From the NCBI GenBank assembly GCA_016188265.1, contig JACPID010000024.1:1-47244 (forward strand): a stretch of DNA of 47,244 bases, given 5' to 3'. Below the pieces are notes generated by a model, which saw nothing but the letters and a program-made list of their open reading frames with translations, was not told where the DNA came from and searched no databases. This document shows positions 15,874-25,423 of the stretch, piece after piece (position 1 is the stretch's first letter; every line of letters starts with the position of its first letter). The stretch comes from Candidatus Woesearchaeota archaeon (lineage in GTDB: Archaea; Nanobdellota; Nanobdellia; Woesearchaeales; ARS49). A program made the translations under genes and the position numbers.

Positions 15874-16431
15874 TTATTTTCTTTTATATGTACCAATTAA
15901 TTCTGTTTTTTCAATAATGTGGCCTTTCATTGCTTTTTCTAACTCTTTTTTAGTTGTTGTTTCGGGAAGGTCTAATTTTGTATTCAAAGCATAAAGTTTG
16001 AAAAAATACCTGTGTGTTCCTGAAGGAGGGCAAGGACCGCCGTAACCTGATCTTTTAAAATCAGTTATTCCTTCTTTAGCATTTTGTTTTTCTCCTTCTT
16101 TTAATTCTGTTGTTTTAGGATCAATATTCCAAATAACCCAGTGAACCCAAGTGCCCATAGGTGCATCTGGGTCGTCCATAATTAAAGCAAGTGATTGTGC
16201 ATTTTCAGGAACTTCAGAAATAAGTAAAGGCGGAGAAAGATTTTTATCATCACAAGTATATTTTGATGGTATTGTTTTTTTATTTTCAAAAGCAGGACTT
16301 GTTAATTTCATACTATTCACCTCTAATTGGTTTGTAGTTTGTGGTCTGTAGTTGGTGGTTTGTGTGCATGATATTAATGTGAATAAAAGCAATACGATGA
16401 TGGTTTTTGGCAAACCTTTTTTTTTTCTCAT
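15874..16431 (-). CDS. PEBP/YbhB-family (Raf kinase inhibitor-like) lipoprotein
   Basis: 185 residues. An N-terminal hydrophobic helix ends in a lipobox-like LISC (Cys22), followed by a Thr/Gln/Asn linker encoded by a heptanucleotide repeat tract, then a complete phosphatidylethanolamine-binding-protein fold: DDPDAPxxTWVHW (86-97) and GYGGPCPPSGTHRY (129-142) line the anion pocket. Family members bind phospholipid head groups or similar anions; microbial roles are poorly known. The lipidated form suggests retention on the outer face of the membrane. TATA on the minus strand at 16457-16466, 26-35 nt upstream. Confidence 0.9.
   Translation of the reverse strand: MRKKKGLPKTIIVLLLFTLISCTQTTNYRPQTTNQLEVNSMKLTSPAFENKKTIPSKYTCDDKNLSPPLLISEVPENAQSLALIMDDPDAPMGTWVHWVIWNIDPKTTELKEGEKQNAKEGITDFKRSGYGGPCPPSGTHRYFFKLYALNTKLDLPETTTKKELEKAMKGHIIEKTELIGTYKRK
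16329..16363 (-). repeat. Heptanucleotide repeat tract (five units) within the PEBP gene
   Basis: On the minus strand the unit is ACAAACY; on the plus strand five units run GGTTTGT, AGTTTGT, GGTCTGT, AGTTGGT, GGTTTGT with no gaps. It encodes the linker after the lipobox. The same unit recurs at 43629-43656. Confidence 0.6.
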
Positions 16432-16456
16432 TTCTTTTGAAGTTGTAATTGATGCT

Positions 16457-16466
16457 TTTATATAAA
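16457..16466 (-). promoter_or_regulatory. TATA box of the PEBP lipoprotein gene
   Basis: TTTATATAAA, 26-35 nt upstream of the minus-strand ATG at 16431. Confidence 0.55.
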
Positions 16467-16488
16467 TTTTTAGATAACAGAGGAAAAC

Positions 16489-16496
16489 AATATAAA
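16489..16496 (+). promoter_or_regulatory. TATA box of the zinc-ribbon gene
   Basis: AATATAAA, 23-30 nt upstream of ATG 16519. Confidence 0.5.
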
Positions 16497-16518
16497 CCAG
16501 CGCTTATTAGAATTTAGT

Positions 16519-16929
16519 ATGGCGCTTAAATTTCCAAGCTCAGTGGAAGAATGTGTTTATTTTACTCGAAGATTAATTAAAGATGGAAAAGTTGTTGCAT
16601 GGGTTTTTAAAGAGCTTTGTCCAAAGTGCAAGAAGTCTTTAATGGGCAAGCCAAAAGAAAAAGGCAAAGTAAAGATTAGGGCAAAAAAATATGTTTGTGA
16701 GTCTTGCAGTTATACTTTGCCTAAAGAAGAGTATGAAAATACTTTGACTACTAATGTGCAATATACATGTCCACACTGTAAGCATGAAGGAGAAATTCAA
16801 GTTCCTTTTAAAAGAAGAAAAATGCAGGTATTTGATGAAGAAGAACAAAAAAAAATTACTGCTGAGGTTGTAAGGTTTCAATGCCAAAAATGTGGCCAAA
16901 ATATTGACATTACAAAGAAGATGAAATAA
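16519..16929 (+). CDS. Multi-zinc-ribbon protein
   Basis: 136 residues with four CxxC knuckles: 34/37, 60/63, 84/87 and 122/125, enough for two zinc ribbons. Basic stretches (41-56 and 98-101) suggest nucleic-acid or ribosome binding. It appears to be a conserved-type archaeal hypothetical, but no named family is recognised. The next gene starts directly after its stop. Confidence 0.8.
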   Translation: MALKFPSSVEECVYFTRRLIKDGKVVAWVFKELCPKCKKSLMGKPKEKGKVKIRAKKYVCESCSYTLPKEEYENTLTTNVQYTCPHCKHEGEIQVPFKRRKMQVFDEEEQKKITAEVVRFQCQKCGQNIDITKKMK

Positions 16930-17421
16930 ATGGGTTGGAGAAGTTTTTTAGGATTAGCAGAACAGATAACAACAAGAAAGCCTGTTATTGAATTAAGTGA
17001 AGAAATAAATTATTATGAACAAAAAATAAGCAAGACATATTCTCCAATTAAAAGTAAATTATTTAGCAATACTTTAGATTTATTATTAAGGTTAAATCCT
17101 TTATTGTTTCATTTTAAAAAAAAATCTTTTATAGAAGTAAGAAAAGATGTAACATTAATAACAAAATCATGGCTTAAAGTTAAAAGTTCTGTAATTAGCA
17201 TTATTTCTTCATTAAATAAAAAAGAATCAGAAGGCACAATAACTCTAGAAGAAAGAAAAATAAGAAATGAGTTAACAATTATAGATGCTTATAATTTGAA
17301 AATAAAAAATTTAGTTCAGTCAATAGCTGTTGAAGAATTATCTGAAATTAGCATTATAGATTTTATAACAGAATCTGTTGATTTTTCAAGAAAAATAAGA
17401 GAATTATTAGAAAAAATTTAA
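16930..17421 (+). CDS. Hypothetical helical protein
   Basis: 163 residues beginning at the ATG immediately after the zinc-ribbon stop codon, so almost certainly in the same operon. The whole chain is predicted helical, with Leu/Ile-rich amphipathic segments and Lys/Glu-rich turns; no Cys, signal peptide or recognised motif. Its end overlaps the convergent gene at 17418 by a few bases. Confidence 0.65.
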   Translation: MGWRSFLGLAEQITTRKPVIELSEEINYYEQKISKTYSPIKSKLFSNTLDLLLRLNPLLFHFKKKSFIEVRKDVTLITKSWLKVKSSVISIISSLNKKESEGTITLEERKIRNELTIIDAYNLKIKNLVQSIAVEELSEISIIDFITESVDFSRKIRELLEKI

Positions 17422-18125
17422 CAGCTTTCATTAAATAATGTTTTAAACCATTCTGTTTCATGTTTGTAAATGATTCTTAAAGTATGATTAAATTCTTCAT
17501 TTGCAGTTGAATAAAAATCTCTTGCAATTACAAATCCGCTGTTGAGCAATAAGTCTTTTACTGAATTGCTTGTGCCTAAAAAAAAGTTTATTATCATTTT
17601 TTCATAGGGTTTTAATCCTCCGATTTCTTCTATTGCCTCGCAATAGCTTAATTCATAAAGCTCTCGCAGAGGTTCTGAATGGTTTTTTGAAAATCTTTGA
17701 AAAACTTCTCCTCTGAAAAACCCAAAATCAAGAACTGCAGGATGAGACATTAATGTTTTTTTTACAGAAATTATTGTTTCTTTGAGTTTATTTTTATGAA
17801 TGGGATTTTTTTCTTTTAAATCATTGCGCATTTCTTCAAATAAAAATTGTATTTCAGGAGGATAAGCGCAAATTACTTCATCAATAATCATATCTTCAAG
17901 CGCTTGCGTATTTCCTCGTAAATGCATAAGATTTGTTAAGAAATTATTTTCTTTATCATTTTTTGAAATATTAACTTGATCTTTTATAAGCCCATCTAAA
18001 ATTAGAGTACGAAGGCTAAAATGATAAGTAATCGCAAAATTAACATGCTTATTATCAGGAATAAACTCCTTTGTCTTGTTTTTCTTAAAATATTTAGGAA
18101 ATTCACTTTTAAGATAAGTTAGCAT
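17418..18125 (-). CDS. Hypothetical protein
   Basis: 235 residues, no recognised domain, soluble and helical. Notable residues are conserved-looking His (HVNFAITYHFSLR, about 27-39), a Leu-Arg-Gly-Asn motif near 70 and a closing His-Glu-Thr-Glu-Trp. It is read convergently with the preceding gene; a TATA-like TTTAAA on the minus strand is about 30-36 nt upstream of ATG 18125. Confidence 0.65.
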   Translation of the reverse strand: MLTYLKSEFPKYFKKNKTKEFIPDNKHVNFAITYHFSLRTLILDGLIKDQVNISKNDKENNFLTNLMHLRGNTQALEDMIIDEVICAYPPEIQFLFEEMRNDLKEKNPIHKNKLKETIISVKKTLMSHPAVLDFGFFRGEVFQRFSKNHSEPLRELYELSYCEAIEEIGGLKPYEKMIINFFLGTSNSVKDLLLNSGFVIARDFYSTANEEFNHTLRIIYKHETEWFKTLFNESC

Positions 18126-18177
18126 TTTTCAGATATATTGGTGGGATTTTAGTGTTTAAAAATATAACTTAGAAAAC

Positions 18178-18185
18178 TTTATATA
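18178..18185 (+). promoter_or_regulatory. TATA box of the surface-protein operon
   Basis: TTTATATA; predicted start of transcription is near 18207, leaving a short leader that contains GAGGGGGAT (18219-18227) before ATG 18231. Confidence 0.55.
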
Positions 18186-18230
18186 GCGTGGAATTTAATA
18201 ATATTGTACTCTTTAAAAGAGGGGGATTTG

Positions 18231-20231
18231 ATGAATAATAAAGGCCAGCTGACTATATTTATAATCATAGGTATTTTGATTTTGCTTGTTATTGTTGTAG
18301 CTATTTATTTTTACAAACCAGCAGCAGAAGCTCCTTTAGTTTTTGTAGAAAAAGAAGTGCAGCCAATTTATGATATTGTTGAAGCTTGTGTAAAAGAAAT
18401 TTCAAAAGAAGGTCTAGCAAAACTAGGATTGCAGGGAGGGTATATACAAATACCTCCTGCTATTAAAAGAAACCCTTTAAGTTTTCTTTCCATATCTCCT
18501 GATGATTTTGTTGTTAATCCATTGTGGTATTATGAAGGTGAAAATCGTGCTCCTTCTTTGGAATTTATGCAGCGTGAACTTGAAAATTATCTTAAAGAAT
18601 TAGTTATTGATTGTGTTGATGGGTTTTCAGCAGCTCCTGAAGGTTATAAAGTAGAGATAAAGGACGAGTTTAAATCTAAGGTTGTTTTTGGTGAAAAAGA
18701 CACAACAATAAATGTTAATTGGCCTTTAGAAATAAAGTTTCAAGAATTAAAGAAAAGACAGGATGAGTATAGAATAAAATTACCTGTAAGAGTAAAGCCA
18801 GTTTATGAGCTTGCTAAAAAAGTTATGGATGCTGAAAATAAAGAGTTGTTATTTGAGAAACTAACAATGAATCTTCTTGTTCAAAATCCTGAGATTCCTT
18901 TTGATGGTCTAGAATTTAGTTGTGGAAAAAAACAGTGGAATCTTCACTCAATTCAAAAGAGCATTCAAGAATTGTTAAGCTTTACCCTTCCAATTATAAG
19001 AGTGCATAATACTAATTATTTGCCATTTTTGCATCAAGAAGATATAGATGTTTATTATTCTTTGCATGATGCAAGAGTTAAAATGCTTGAATTATTAGAA
19101 AAAGGCAAAAGCAGTCAAGATTATACTTTTGAAGAACTTCCAAAACCATCATACACCCCTCCAGATGCTTTTGACTTTCACCAATTAACATTAGAAGTTG
19201 GAGCGTCAAAAACAAATCTTCAAGCAGGATTTTATTATCTTCCTGAGTGGGGTTTAAGAGTAAGCGCGCAACCAAATGATGGCGGTATGCTAAAAAGCAG
19301 TGTTTTCAAAGGAATAAAATGGATTAGGTTTTTTTGCATTAATCAATGGCATTTTGCATATGATGTTATATATCCAGTTATGGTTTTATTAAGAGATCCT
19401 GAAGCTTTTGATGGAGAAGGCTACACATTCCAGTTTTCATTACCTGTACTTATTAATGATAATCAAGGGGAAAGAGTGTATTATGGATTGAAGCAGTTTA
19501 AAACTGTAGAGTATGATACTGAATTTTGCAATAAACCTGGTAATCAAGCGCTGGATATTAGAGTTAAAGGATTTGAAGAAGGGCTTGCTTTTGCTGTAGA
19601 TTTAGAAGGGGTTAATGTAACTCTAGAATGTGGCCCGCAAATATGCCCGATGGGCATTACTTCTGCTGAAGAAGGAGTGTACAGATTAGAAACAGTAGTT
19701 CCTGAAGGTTGTGCAAATCCTTTTATTAGAGCTGATAAAGAAAATTATGTTTCAGATCAAACAATAGCATTATCAGCTGACAAGCAGGTAGAAATTGTTC
19801 TTACTAAATTAAGAGAGCTTGATATGAGTGTTGTAAAATATGATTATTCAAAATACACAAATCAATTATCTGAAGAAGCTAAACCTTTACTGCCTCAAGA
19901 AAAAGCTTATGTTTACATAACTATTTCAAAAGGCCTTGGTTATGATCAAGTGTTAGAATACCCTGCGCAACACAAAACTGCAAAATTTGCAGAAGACACT
20001 TTAGAATATGATGTGAATATTGTTTTAACAGATGTGTTTGGTAATGTATTGGGAGGTTATGCAGCAGAAAAACTTAAAATCCCTTATGAAGATATAGAAG
20101 GAAGAACAGGAGTTGTATTAAAAGTGTTGCAGTACGCTCCTATTGCAAAAACAGCAGAAGATCAAGCAAATATGATGGGGCTAATTTATAGTCCTGAAAT
20201 GCAGGAAAAACTAAAACCTGAATTCACATGA
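18231..20231 (+). CDS. Large exported protein with pilin-like (class III-type) N-terminus
   Basis: 666 residues from ATG 18231, chosen over a TTG at 18204 because a strong Shine-Dalgarno (GAGGGGGAT) precedes it. The N-terminus, Met-Asn-Asn-Lys-Gly-Gln followed by about 22 hydrophobic residues, resembles archaeal class III (archaellin/pilin) signals cut after Lys-Gly, though the usual Glu is absent. A Cys near residue 50 and a Leu-Gly-Leu-Gln-Gly-Gly-Tyr-Ile segment are, to my knowledge, typical of a widespread uncharacterised DPANN family. The rest is a long strand-rich extracellular domain with several Cys near 460-490. ATGA overlap with the next gene implies translational coupling and probably one surface complex. 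Confidence 0.85.
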   Translation: MNNKGQLTIFIIIGILILLVIVVAIYFYKPAAEAPLVFVEKEVQPIYDIVEACVKEISKEGLAKLGLQGGYIQIPPAIKRNPLSFLSISPDDFVVNPLWYYEGENRAPSLEFMQRELENYLKELVIDCVDGFSAAPEGYKVEIKDEFKSKVVFGEKDTTINVNWPLEIKFQELKKRQDEYRIKLPVRVKPVYELAKKVMDAENKELLFEKLTMNLLVQNPEIPFDGLEFSCGKKQWNLHSIQKSIQELLSFTLPIIRVHNTNYLPFLHQEDIDVYYSLHDARVKMLELLEKGKSSQDYTFEELPKPSYTPPDAFDFHQLTLEVGASKTNLQAGFYYLPEWGLRVSAQPNDGGMLKSSVFKGIKWIRFFCINQWHFAYDVIYPVMVLLRDPEAFDGEGYTFQFSLPVLINDNQGERVYYGLKQFKTVEYDTEFCNKPGNQALDIRVKGFEEGLAFAVDLEGVNVTLECGPQICPMGITSAEEGVYRLETVVPEGCANPFIRADKENYVSDQTIALSADKQVEIVLTKLRELDMSVVKYDYSKYTNQLSEEAKPLLPQEKAYVYITISKGLGYDQVLEYPAQHKTAKFAEDTLEYDVNIVLTDVFGNVLGGYAAEKLKIPYEDIEGRTGVVLKVLQYAPIAKTAEDQANMMGLIYSPEMQEKLKPEFT

Positions 20232-23200
20232 GAATAAAAAAAGAGAAAATAGCATTATTAATGATTTTATTAGTGCTTTCTCTGCCAATTGTTATTGCTC
20301 AAGAGCTTAGCGCAACACTGCCTCCAGTATCACGAGCGCGTTCAATTGATATTCCTGGAACAGCACCACAAGAATCGTCTGTAGAATTAAGAATAAACAA
20401 TGAATTAAGAAGAAAAATATTAGATGTAGGGCAGGGAAATTTTACCTTTTATAATGTATTGTTAAAACAAGATAAAAATAATATAAAATTGCAGTCAAAA
20501 GATTCTGTTGGTAGAATTCAAACAAAAGAGTACACAGTTATAGTTGATGATAAACCTCCTGAATTAGAACTTGAATTGCCACAATTAATTACAAAAACTC
20601 CTGTAGAAATAAAAGGAAAAACAAATGAGCCTATAATAATAACTTATACTGTAACAAAGGGTGCAGATCAAACACCTCCTGATGCAGTTCTTAATTTAGA
20701 AGCAAAAACTGTAAGTTCAAATGAAGTTAATTTGCAATGGAGCTCGCCAATTGCAGAGGATATTTTAGAATACTCAATATACCGTAATAATAAAAGAGTG
20801 GCAGTAACAAAAGAATTAACATATAAAGATTCTAGTGTTGGATCTAATACATCTTATGAATATACTATTTCTGCTGTTGACAAGTCATGCAATGAAGGGC
20901 CTAAAAAATTATTACTAGTTACAACTCAAAAAGGAACAAGTAAAGAAAAACCTGTTCAAGAAACCAAATTATCCTGTTATGTAACACCACAAACTTTGGA
21001 AGTTAAACAAGCTGGTGAGTTTACTATTTCTCTTAACCTTATTCCTGATGTTCCTAATATTGTTTCACTTGTTGCAAAAGACCTTGCAGGCCATGAAGTG
21101 AAAAAAATACAAGTCATGAGTATTGATACACAGCCTCCGGTATTTGATGTAAAAAGTTTAAATTTAAAAGATTTAAGCCCAAGCTATACGCCAAAGGTTC
21201 ATGTAAGAGGAAAAGTAAGTGAAAAATCAGCAATAACTGTTTTTGTAAATAATCGAGCTGTATCAACAAAATTAACAGATGATGCTGGAAACTTTGATAT
21301 GCCTATAACCTTGGAAAGAAAAATAGAAACAGTAAAAAAAGAAAAAACAGCAGCGCTAGAATCAGATGTGCAATGGGTTAATAATATTAAACTTGTAGCT
21401 GTAGATGGCGCAGGGCATAGAACAGAGTACGGTCCTGTGCCTGTGCTTTATGCATTATGCGGTAGCGGAGGAAATTTTAGAATAAATTTTGGAAGCCCTA
21501 TACCAACAAAACTAACACCTCGTTTAATGATGCAGGGATTGCAAACTTTTGGATTTCCCTTTAATATGACTTATGCTGGAAAGTATCCTGTTCGTCTTAG
21601 AAATATAGCAGTGCACCCATTAAGATTAAGCCCGAAAGAAAGAGAAAATTATGATCAAGACTGGATAGCAACGCCATTTGTGTTTAAAGAAGTGTCAAAA
21701 GATGGAAAAAATGTTAATGGTTATGTTCAAGTGCAGTTTAAAAGTTTTGATCCTTTAAGTGAAGTTGAAGGAGCAACAACTTATGCAAAAGAAAAAAAAT
21801 TATCTGAACACAGAACAGGCGACTGCTTAATTCCTGGTTTTGGCTGCGCTAAATTTTATTTAGAAATGGAAACACAGTACAGTGAAAAACAGCCAGTTCT
21901 TGTATTTGATGAAACAAAAAACCAGTATATAGAACAAGAACAATACACTCAGCCAATAACACAAAAAACTTGTGATAGAGTTGAAGTAGCTATTGATATG
22001 GTAAGGCCAGAAAAACTCTTGCCAGACAAGCATTTAGAATCTGTAATAAAATTCTTAAGCGCAACAATCGATGCAATTGATGGAATACTAAAGCCTTTGA
22101 CAAACATAAATACTTTTTTAGTGTATTCTTGTCTTACAGGCACTCTTGGATTAAGTTTTTTAAATTTTAAAGAAGGTTGGGTATGTAAGTTTAAATCTGG
22201 ACTTGATAAATTACCAGGCCTTGGTAAAGATGGAGTTTGGAATTCTGAAATTGCAGAAGCTGGCTTGTGCGAACAGGTTTATGAAGATAAAGCAAAAGAC
22301 TCGTGTAAAATTTGCCAGAAAGCTATAGAAAACAGGAAAAAGTTTGAATTTAATATATTAAGGCCTGCTTGTGATCGTGTTGCAGGACCACCAGCTCCAA
22401 CATTGCAAAACTGGCTTAAACAAAAAGCAGGAGAAGCAACTGAAATAACTAAGTTTATTCCTGAAGGAAAAATTTCTGAGGTTGAATTAAAGCATGATAA
22501 TAAAGTTTTTGTTGGCAGTGATTGTGCATATCTAGAAGATCCAAAAACTAGAAATGCGGTTTTTGGTGAAACTGGTGCAGGTTATGAAAGAGTAAAGAAA
22601 ATCTATGAAAACTGGAAAAACCCTAAACTTAAAGAGCAGTGTTCAGCTTTAACAAGGCCTGCAAATCCTGATTGTTGTGGTTTTGAATATATGAGCGAGT
22701 GGGGTACTGCATGTGGAATTTCTCAATTAGGGCTTGATCCTTTTAATGAAATTAAAGAAAGCGTGTGCTTGGGAGCTAATATTGCTGGACAAAATCAAAT
22801 AACTTTAGCAGATGGAAGTACAGAACAATGTTACAGGTTATGGAATTCAGTCGCTGGATTTTGCGAACCTCAAGGAGGGCCAACAGCACAACCTATACAA
22901 ACAGGAGTAAAATACACTGAAAAACCTGCAAGCGCAGAAACAGATGAAGTGTATGTATTTGTTTATCCAGTTGGTGAATCAACAGAAAAAGGATATGAAA
23001 CAGCAAAGTATAAAGTATTCTTAGGGTATGTTTCTAAAAAATTCAAATTTGAAGAATTAAAAAAAGAAAAAAATCAACCTCCAGGTAAAGAAAATTATTA
23101 CTTAAGCCCTGACTTGTATGCAAGAGAAACAAAAGAAATAACAAACATAGTATATGATGAAAAAGGAACTCTTATTGAACAAACAAATCAAAAAAAACTT

Positions 23201-25390
23201 TCAGAATTACGAAAAGAAATTTGCCAAGAAGCAACACAAACTGATGACTGTTCAGGGGGAGAAAAATCTGAAGCTATTCTTGCACAAATAAGAGCAGTTG
23301 TAGGCAGTACTGACCAGACTTATATTGTTGTTCCAGATTCAGGATTATTAAGAAGTATGCAGTGCTTGTACACTCCGGGAATTATTGGCTGGCTTAGCAG
23401 ATGGAAACAAATAGCAACACATGCAAAAACCTGCTTTCAAACAATACAAGCAACAGGCGATGGAAGTCCAGGCATTTGCCAGGAATTTTTAAGCACTTAT
23501 GTTTGTGATTTTGTTTTTGATGCATTGAGCTGTTTTGCACAAAAATACAGCATAACACCTACAGGTGCAGAAAGAAAATATGGAGGCATTGGCGATGTAC
23601 TAGGAGCTATAACTCATGCTGGAGCTAGAACACAAGAAAGAATGAGAGGCCGTTATGGTGAAACTGCTTTATGGAAGTCATTATTTGTTGAGAAAAAATT
23701 ACAGCATGCTATTTGCCAGTTTGCATTTACAGGAACCTGGGCTTTGGATGTAGAAGCAATAGCTAAACTTTCAGTAGAACAAGTGCCAATACCAAGCCAA
23801 GCAGTGCTTGCTCCCTGCAGAAGAAGATTTGTTGGTTATACACCAATCAAAGCATTTGGAGGAGTTACAGGATTAACCTCGTGGATGTATGAAATGAATG
23901 TTTTTGTAGCTCCAGGAAGCGATCTTGATCTTGAACTTCAACTGCAATGCAGCGATGGATTTAGGTGCGATTCAAGAGATGGATATAAAGGCGGAGAATG
24001 TGACTGCAATAAAGGAGGAAAAAAAATAACAACAGTCTTTCCTGACAACTTCCAATCATTCCTGCCAAAAGAAGAAGTATATGATCAGCCAGTACAAATG
24101 CTAGTTCAAGCAACAAATGCAGATCCAAACCCAACAGTAAGATATGAGAAAGCAGTACTTAAATGGAGTTCCAGAGATCCAAATATTCCAGCACATTTGA
24201 GAGAAGGCCAAACAGAATGCAGTTTTAATCTTGTAGGAGGAGATGCGCCATCCTTCTGCTCCTTTGATCCCTTTACTTTATCATATAGATGCCAGTTTGG
24301 CGCTCAAGAAAGCGGAATAAAATTATTTGAATCCCCTGAATCAAAACCAGAATACACCAATGCATTTGTTAATAAAGCAACAAATGTAAGCATTCCTGTA
24401 TTTACAAAAAGTGAAGTCTTAAATTTTATTCTTAAAATAAAACAATTATTTCCATCAGATAATAAAGGAATGCTTAATCAAAGAAAATTCTTAACATACA
24501 AAATAGTCAACCAGCGCGGAGTAACAATTCATGACTTGTTAAGTGACGAAGGAATAATCTCAATGAATAAGAATATGCTTGCAACTGATGGAACTTCAAA
24601 TAAAAAAGTGGAAATAAAACTACCTTTTGATGATCTTAAAGAAGAGCATTTTGGAAGATCTGAACAAAGAATACTATTCACAGGATATGATGTTAGTGCT
24701 GATAAAGTACTGCCTCAGGACTTCCAAGACTTTATAAGCATAGATCTTTTTGATCAAGCAGGTAATCTGATAAAAGGCACCAAATATTTTGTTCTTGAAT
24801 TTGAAGAAAAAGAAGGACAATTATTTATGAATGTTTATGAATCAGCAGGCGTTGATGTTCCAGTAACAAACAGGCCGGTAACAGAACGCGGATTTCAAGT
24901 ACTACCAGAAACAGCTAGTTCTCCAATGAAAGCTCTAAAGAACGTTCCTGTAAAATTTAATGAAGAAATACGCTTGCAACGACCTAGTGAAGATAGAAGC
25001 AAAACACAATATAATTTAGTTATTAAAATAAAAAAGAACCCTCTATTGCCGCAGCGTAGTAAAACACAAGTTTTTGTTTCTCATCCAAAAAAAGAGCGAA
25101 AAGCAGAGGCAGTGCTTTGCAGCAATGAAGCACGACCAGTAACATGGCAAGCTGTATTTACTATTCATGATGCAGATGAATTTGGCAATCCAACAGATCA
25201 GATATCAGTAGATCCTCAAACAGGTGAAGAAGCAAGTGTTTCAATACCATTTGACATAATATGCGCTAAAGAAGAAGCTAGCTTAAATTTAGGAGAAATT
25301 AAAACATTAGAAGTAATAGAAAAAGAAGAAAATAAAGAAGGAACATCTTCTACATCTCCTGCACCTTCTAAAGATAAAACATTTGTTTAA
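20228..25390 (+). CDS. Giant exported FN3/Ig-like, Cys-rich surface protein
   Basis: 1720 residues, the largest gene here. Signal peptide 1-24 (cut near IVIAQ-E). Residues 35-150 are Ig-like strands; 150-235 form a fibronectin type III domain; another Ig-like unit with the Asp-Thr-x-Pro-Pro boundary follows to about 370. The centre (about 540-1260) is rich in cysteines, with clusters such as Cys-Lys-Ile-Cys, Cys-Cys-Gly and Cys-Asp-Cys, suggesting a disulfide-stabilised extracellular body. The C-terminal 400 residues are again strand-rich, ending in a Ser/Thr/Pro tail with no membrane anchor. Probably held at the surface through the preceding protein, to which it is coupled by ATGA. Adhesion or host contact is inference. 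Confidence 0.85.
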   Translation: MRIKKEKIALLMILLVLSLPIVIAQELSATLPPVSRARSIDIPGTAPQESSVELRINNELRRKILDVGQGNFTFYNVLLKQDKNNIKLQSKDSVGRIQTKEYTVIVDDKPPELELELPQLITKTPVEIKGKTNEPIIITYTVTKGADQTPPDAVLNLEAKTVSSNEVNLQWSSPIAEDILEYSIYRNNKRVAVTKELTYKDSSVGSNTSYEYTISAVDKSCNEGPKKLLLVTTQKGTSKEKPVQETKLSCYVTPQTLEVKQAGEFTISLNLIPDVPNIVSLVAKDLAGHEVKKIQVMSIDTQPPVFDVKSLNLKDLSPSYTPKVHVRGKVSEKSAITVFVNNRAVSTKLTDDAGNFDMPITLERKIETVKKEKTAALESDVQWVNNIKLVAVDGAGHRTEYGPVPVLYALCGSGGNFRINFGSPIPTKLTPRLMMQGLQTFGFPFNMTYAGKYPVRLRNIAVHPLRLSPKERENYDQDWIATPFVFKEVSKDGKNVNGYVQVQFKSFDPLSEVEGATTYAKEKKLSEHRTGDCLIPGFGCAKFYLEMETQYSEKQPVLVFDETKNQYIEQEQYTQPITQKTCDRVEVAIDMVRPEKLLPDKHLESVIKFLSATIDAIDGILKPLTNINTFLVYSCLTGTLGLSFLNFKEGWVCKFKSGLDKLPGLGKDGVWNSEIAEAGLCEQVYEDKAKDSCKICQKAIENRKKFEFNILRPACDRVAGPPAPTLQNWLKQKAGEATEITKFIPEGKISEVELKHDNKVFVGSDCAYLEDPKTRNAVFGETGAGYERVKKIYENWKNPKLKEQCSALTRPANPDCCGFEYMSEWGTACGISQLGLDPFNEIKESVCLGANIAGQNQITLADGSTEQCYRLWNSVAGFCEPQGGPTAQPIQTGVKYTEKPASAETDEVYVFVYPVGESTEKGYETAKYKVFLGYVSKKFKFEELKKEKNQPPGKENYYLSPDLYARETKEITNIVYDEKGTLIEQTNQKKLSELRKEICQEATQTDDCSGGEKSEAILAQIRAVVGSTDQTYIVVPDSGLLRSMQCLYTPGIIGWLSRWKQIATHAKTCFQTIQATGDGSPGICQEFLSTYVCDFVFDALSCFAQKYSITPTGAERKYGGIGDVLGAITHAGARTQERMRGRYGETALWKSLFVEKKLQHAICQFAFTGTWALDVEAIAKLSVEQVPIPSQAVLAPCRRRFVGYTPIKAFGGVTGLTSWMYEMNVFVAPGSDLDLELQLQCSDGFRCDSRDGYKGGECDCNKGGKKITTVFPDNFQSFLPKEEVYDQPVQMLVQATNADPNPTVRYEKAVLKWSSRDPNIPAHLREGQTECSFNLVGGDAPSFCSFDPFTLSYRCQFGAQESGIKLFESPESKPEYTNAFVNKATNVSIPVFTKSEVLNFILKIKQLFPSDNKGMLNQRKFLTYKIVNQRGVTIHDLLSDEGIISMNKNMLATDGTSNKKVEIKLPFDDLKEEHFGRSEQRILFTGYDVSADKVLPQDFQDFISIDLFDQAGNLIKGTKYFVLEFEEKEGQLFMNVYESAGVDVPVTNRPVTERGFQVLPETASSPMKALKNVPVKFNEEIRLQRPSEDRSKTQYNLVIKIKKNPLLPQRSKTQVFVSHPKKERKAEAVLCSNEARPVTWQAVFTIHDADEFGNPTDQISVDPQTGEEASVSIPFDIICAKEEASLNLGEIKTLEVIEKEENKEGTSSTSPAPSKDKTFV

Positions 25391-25423
25391 TTTTATAGCT
25401 AAGATTATGAAGAATAAAAGATT

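Noticed and set aside
18231-25390. Idea that the giant protein is a phage tape-measure or contractile-injection component
   Set aside because: It has a signal peptide, FN3/Ig-like domains and many cysteines, and no tail, sheath or baseplate genes are nearby.
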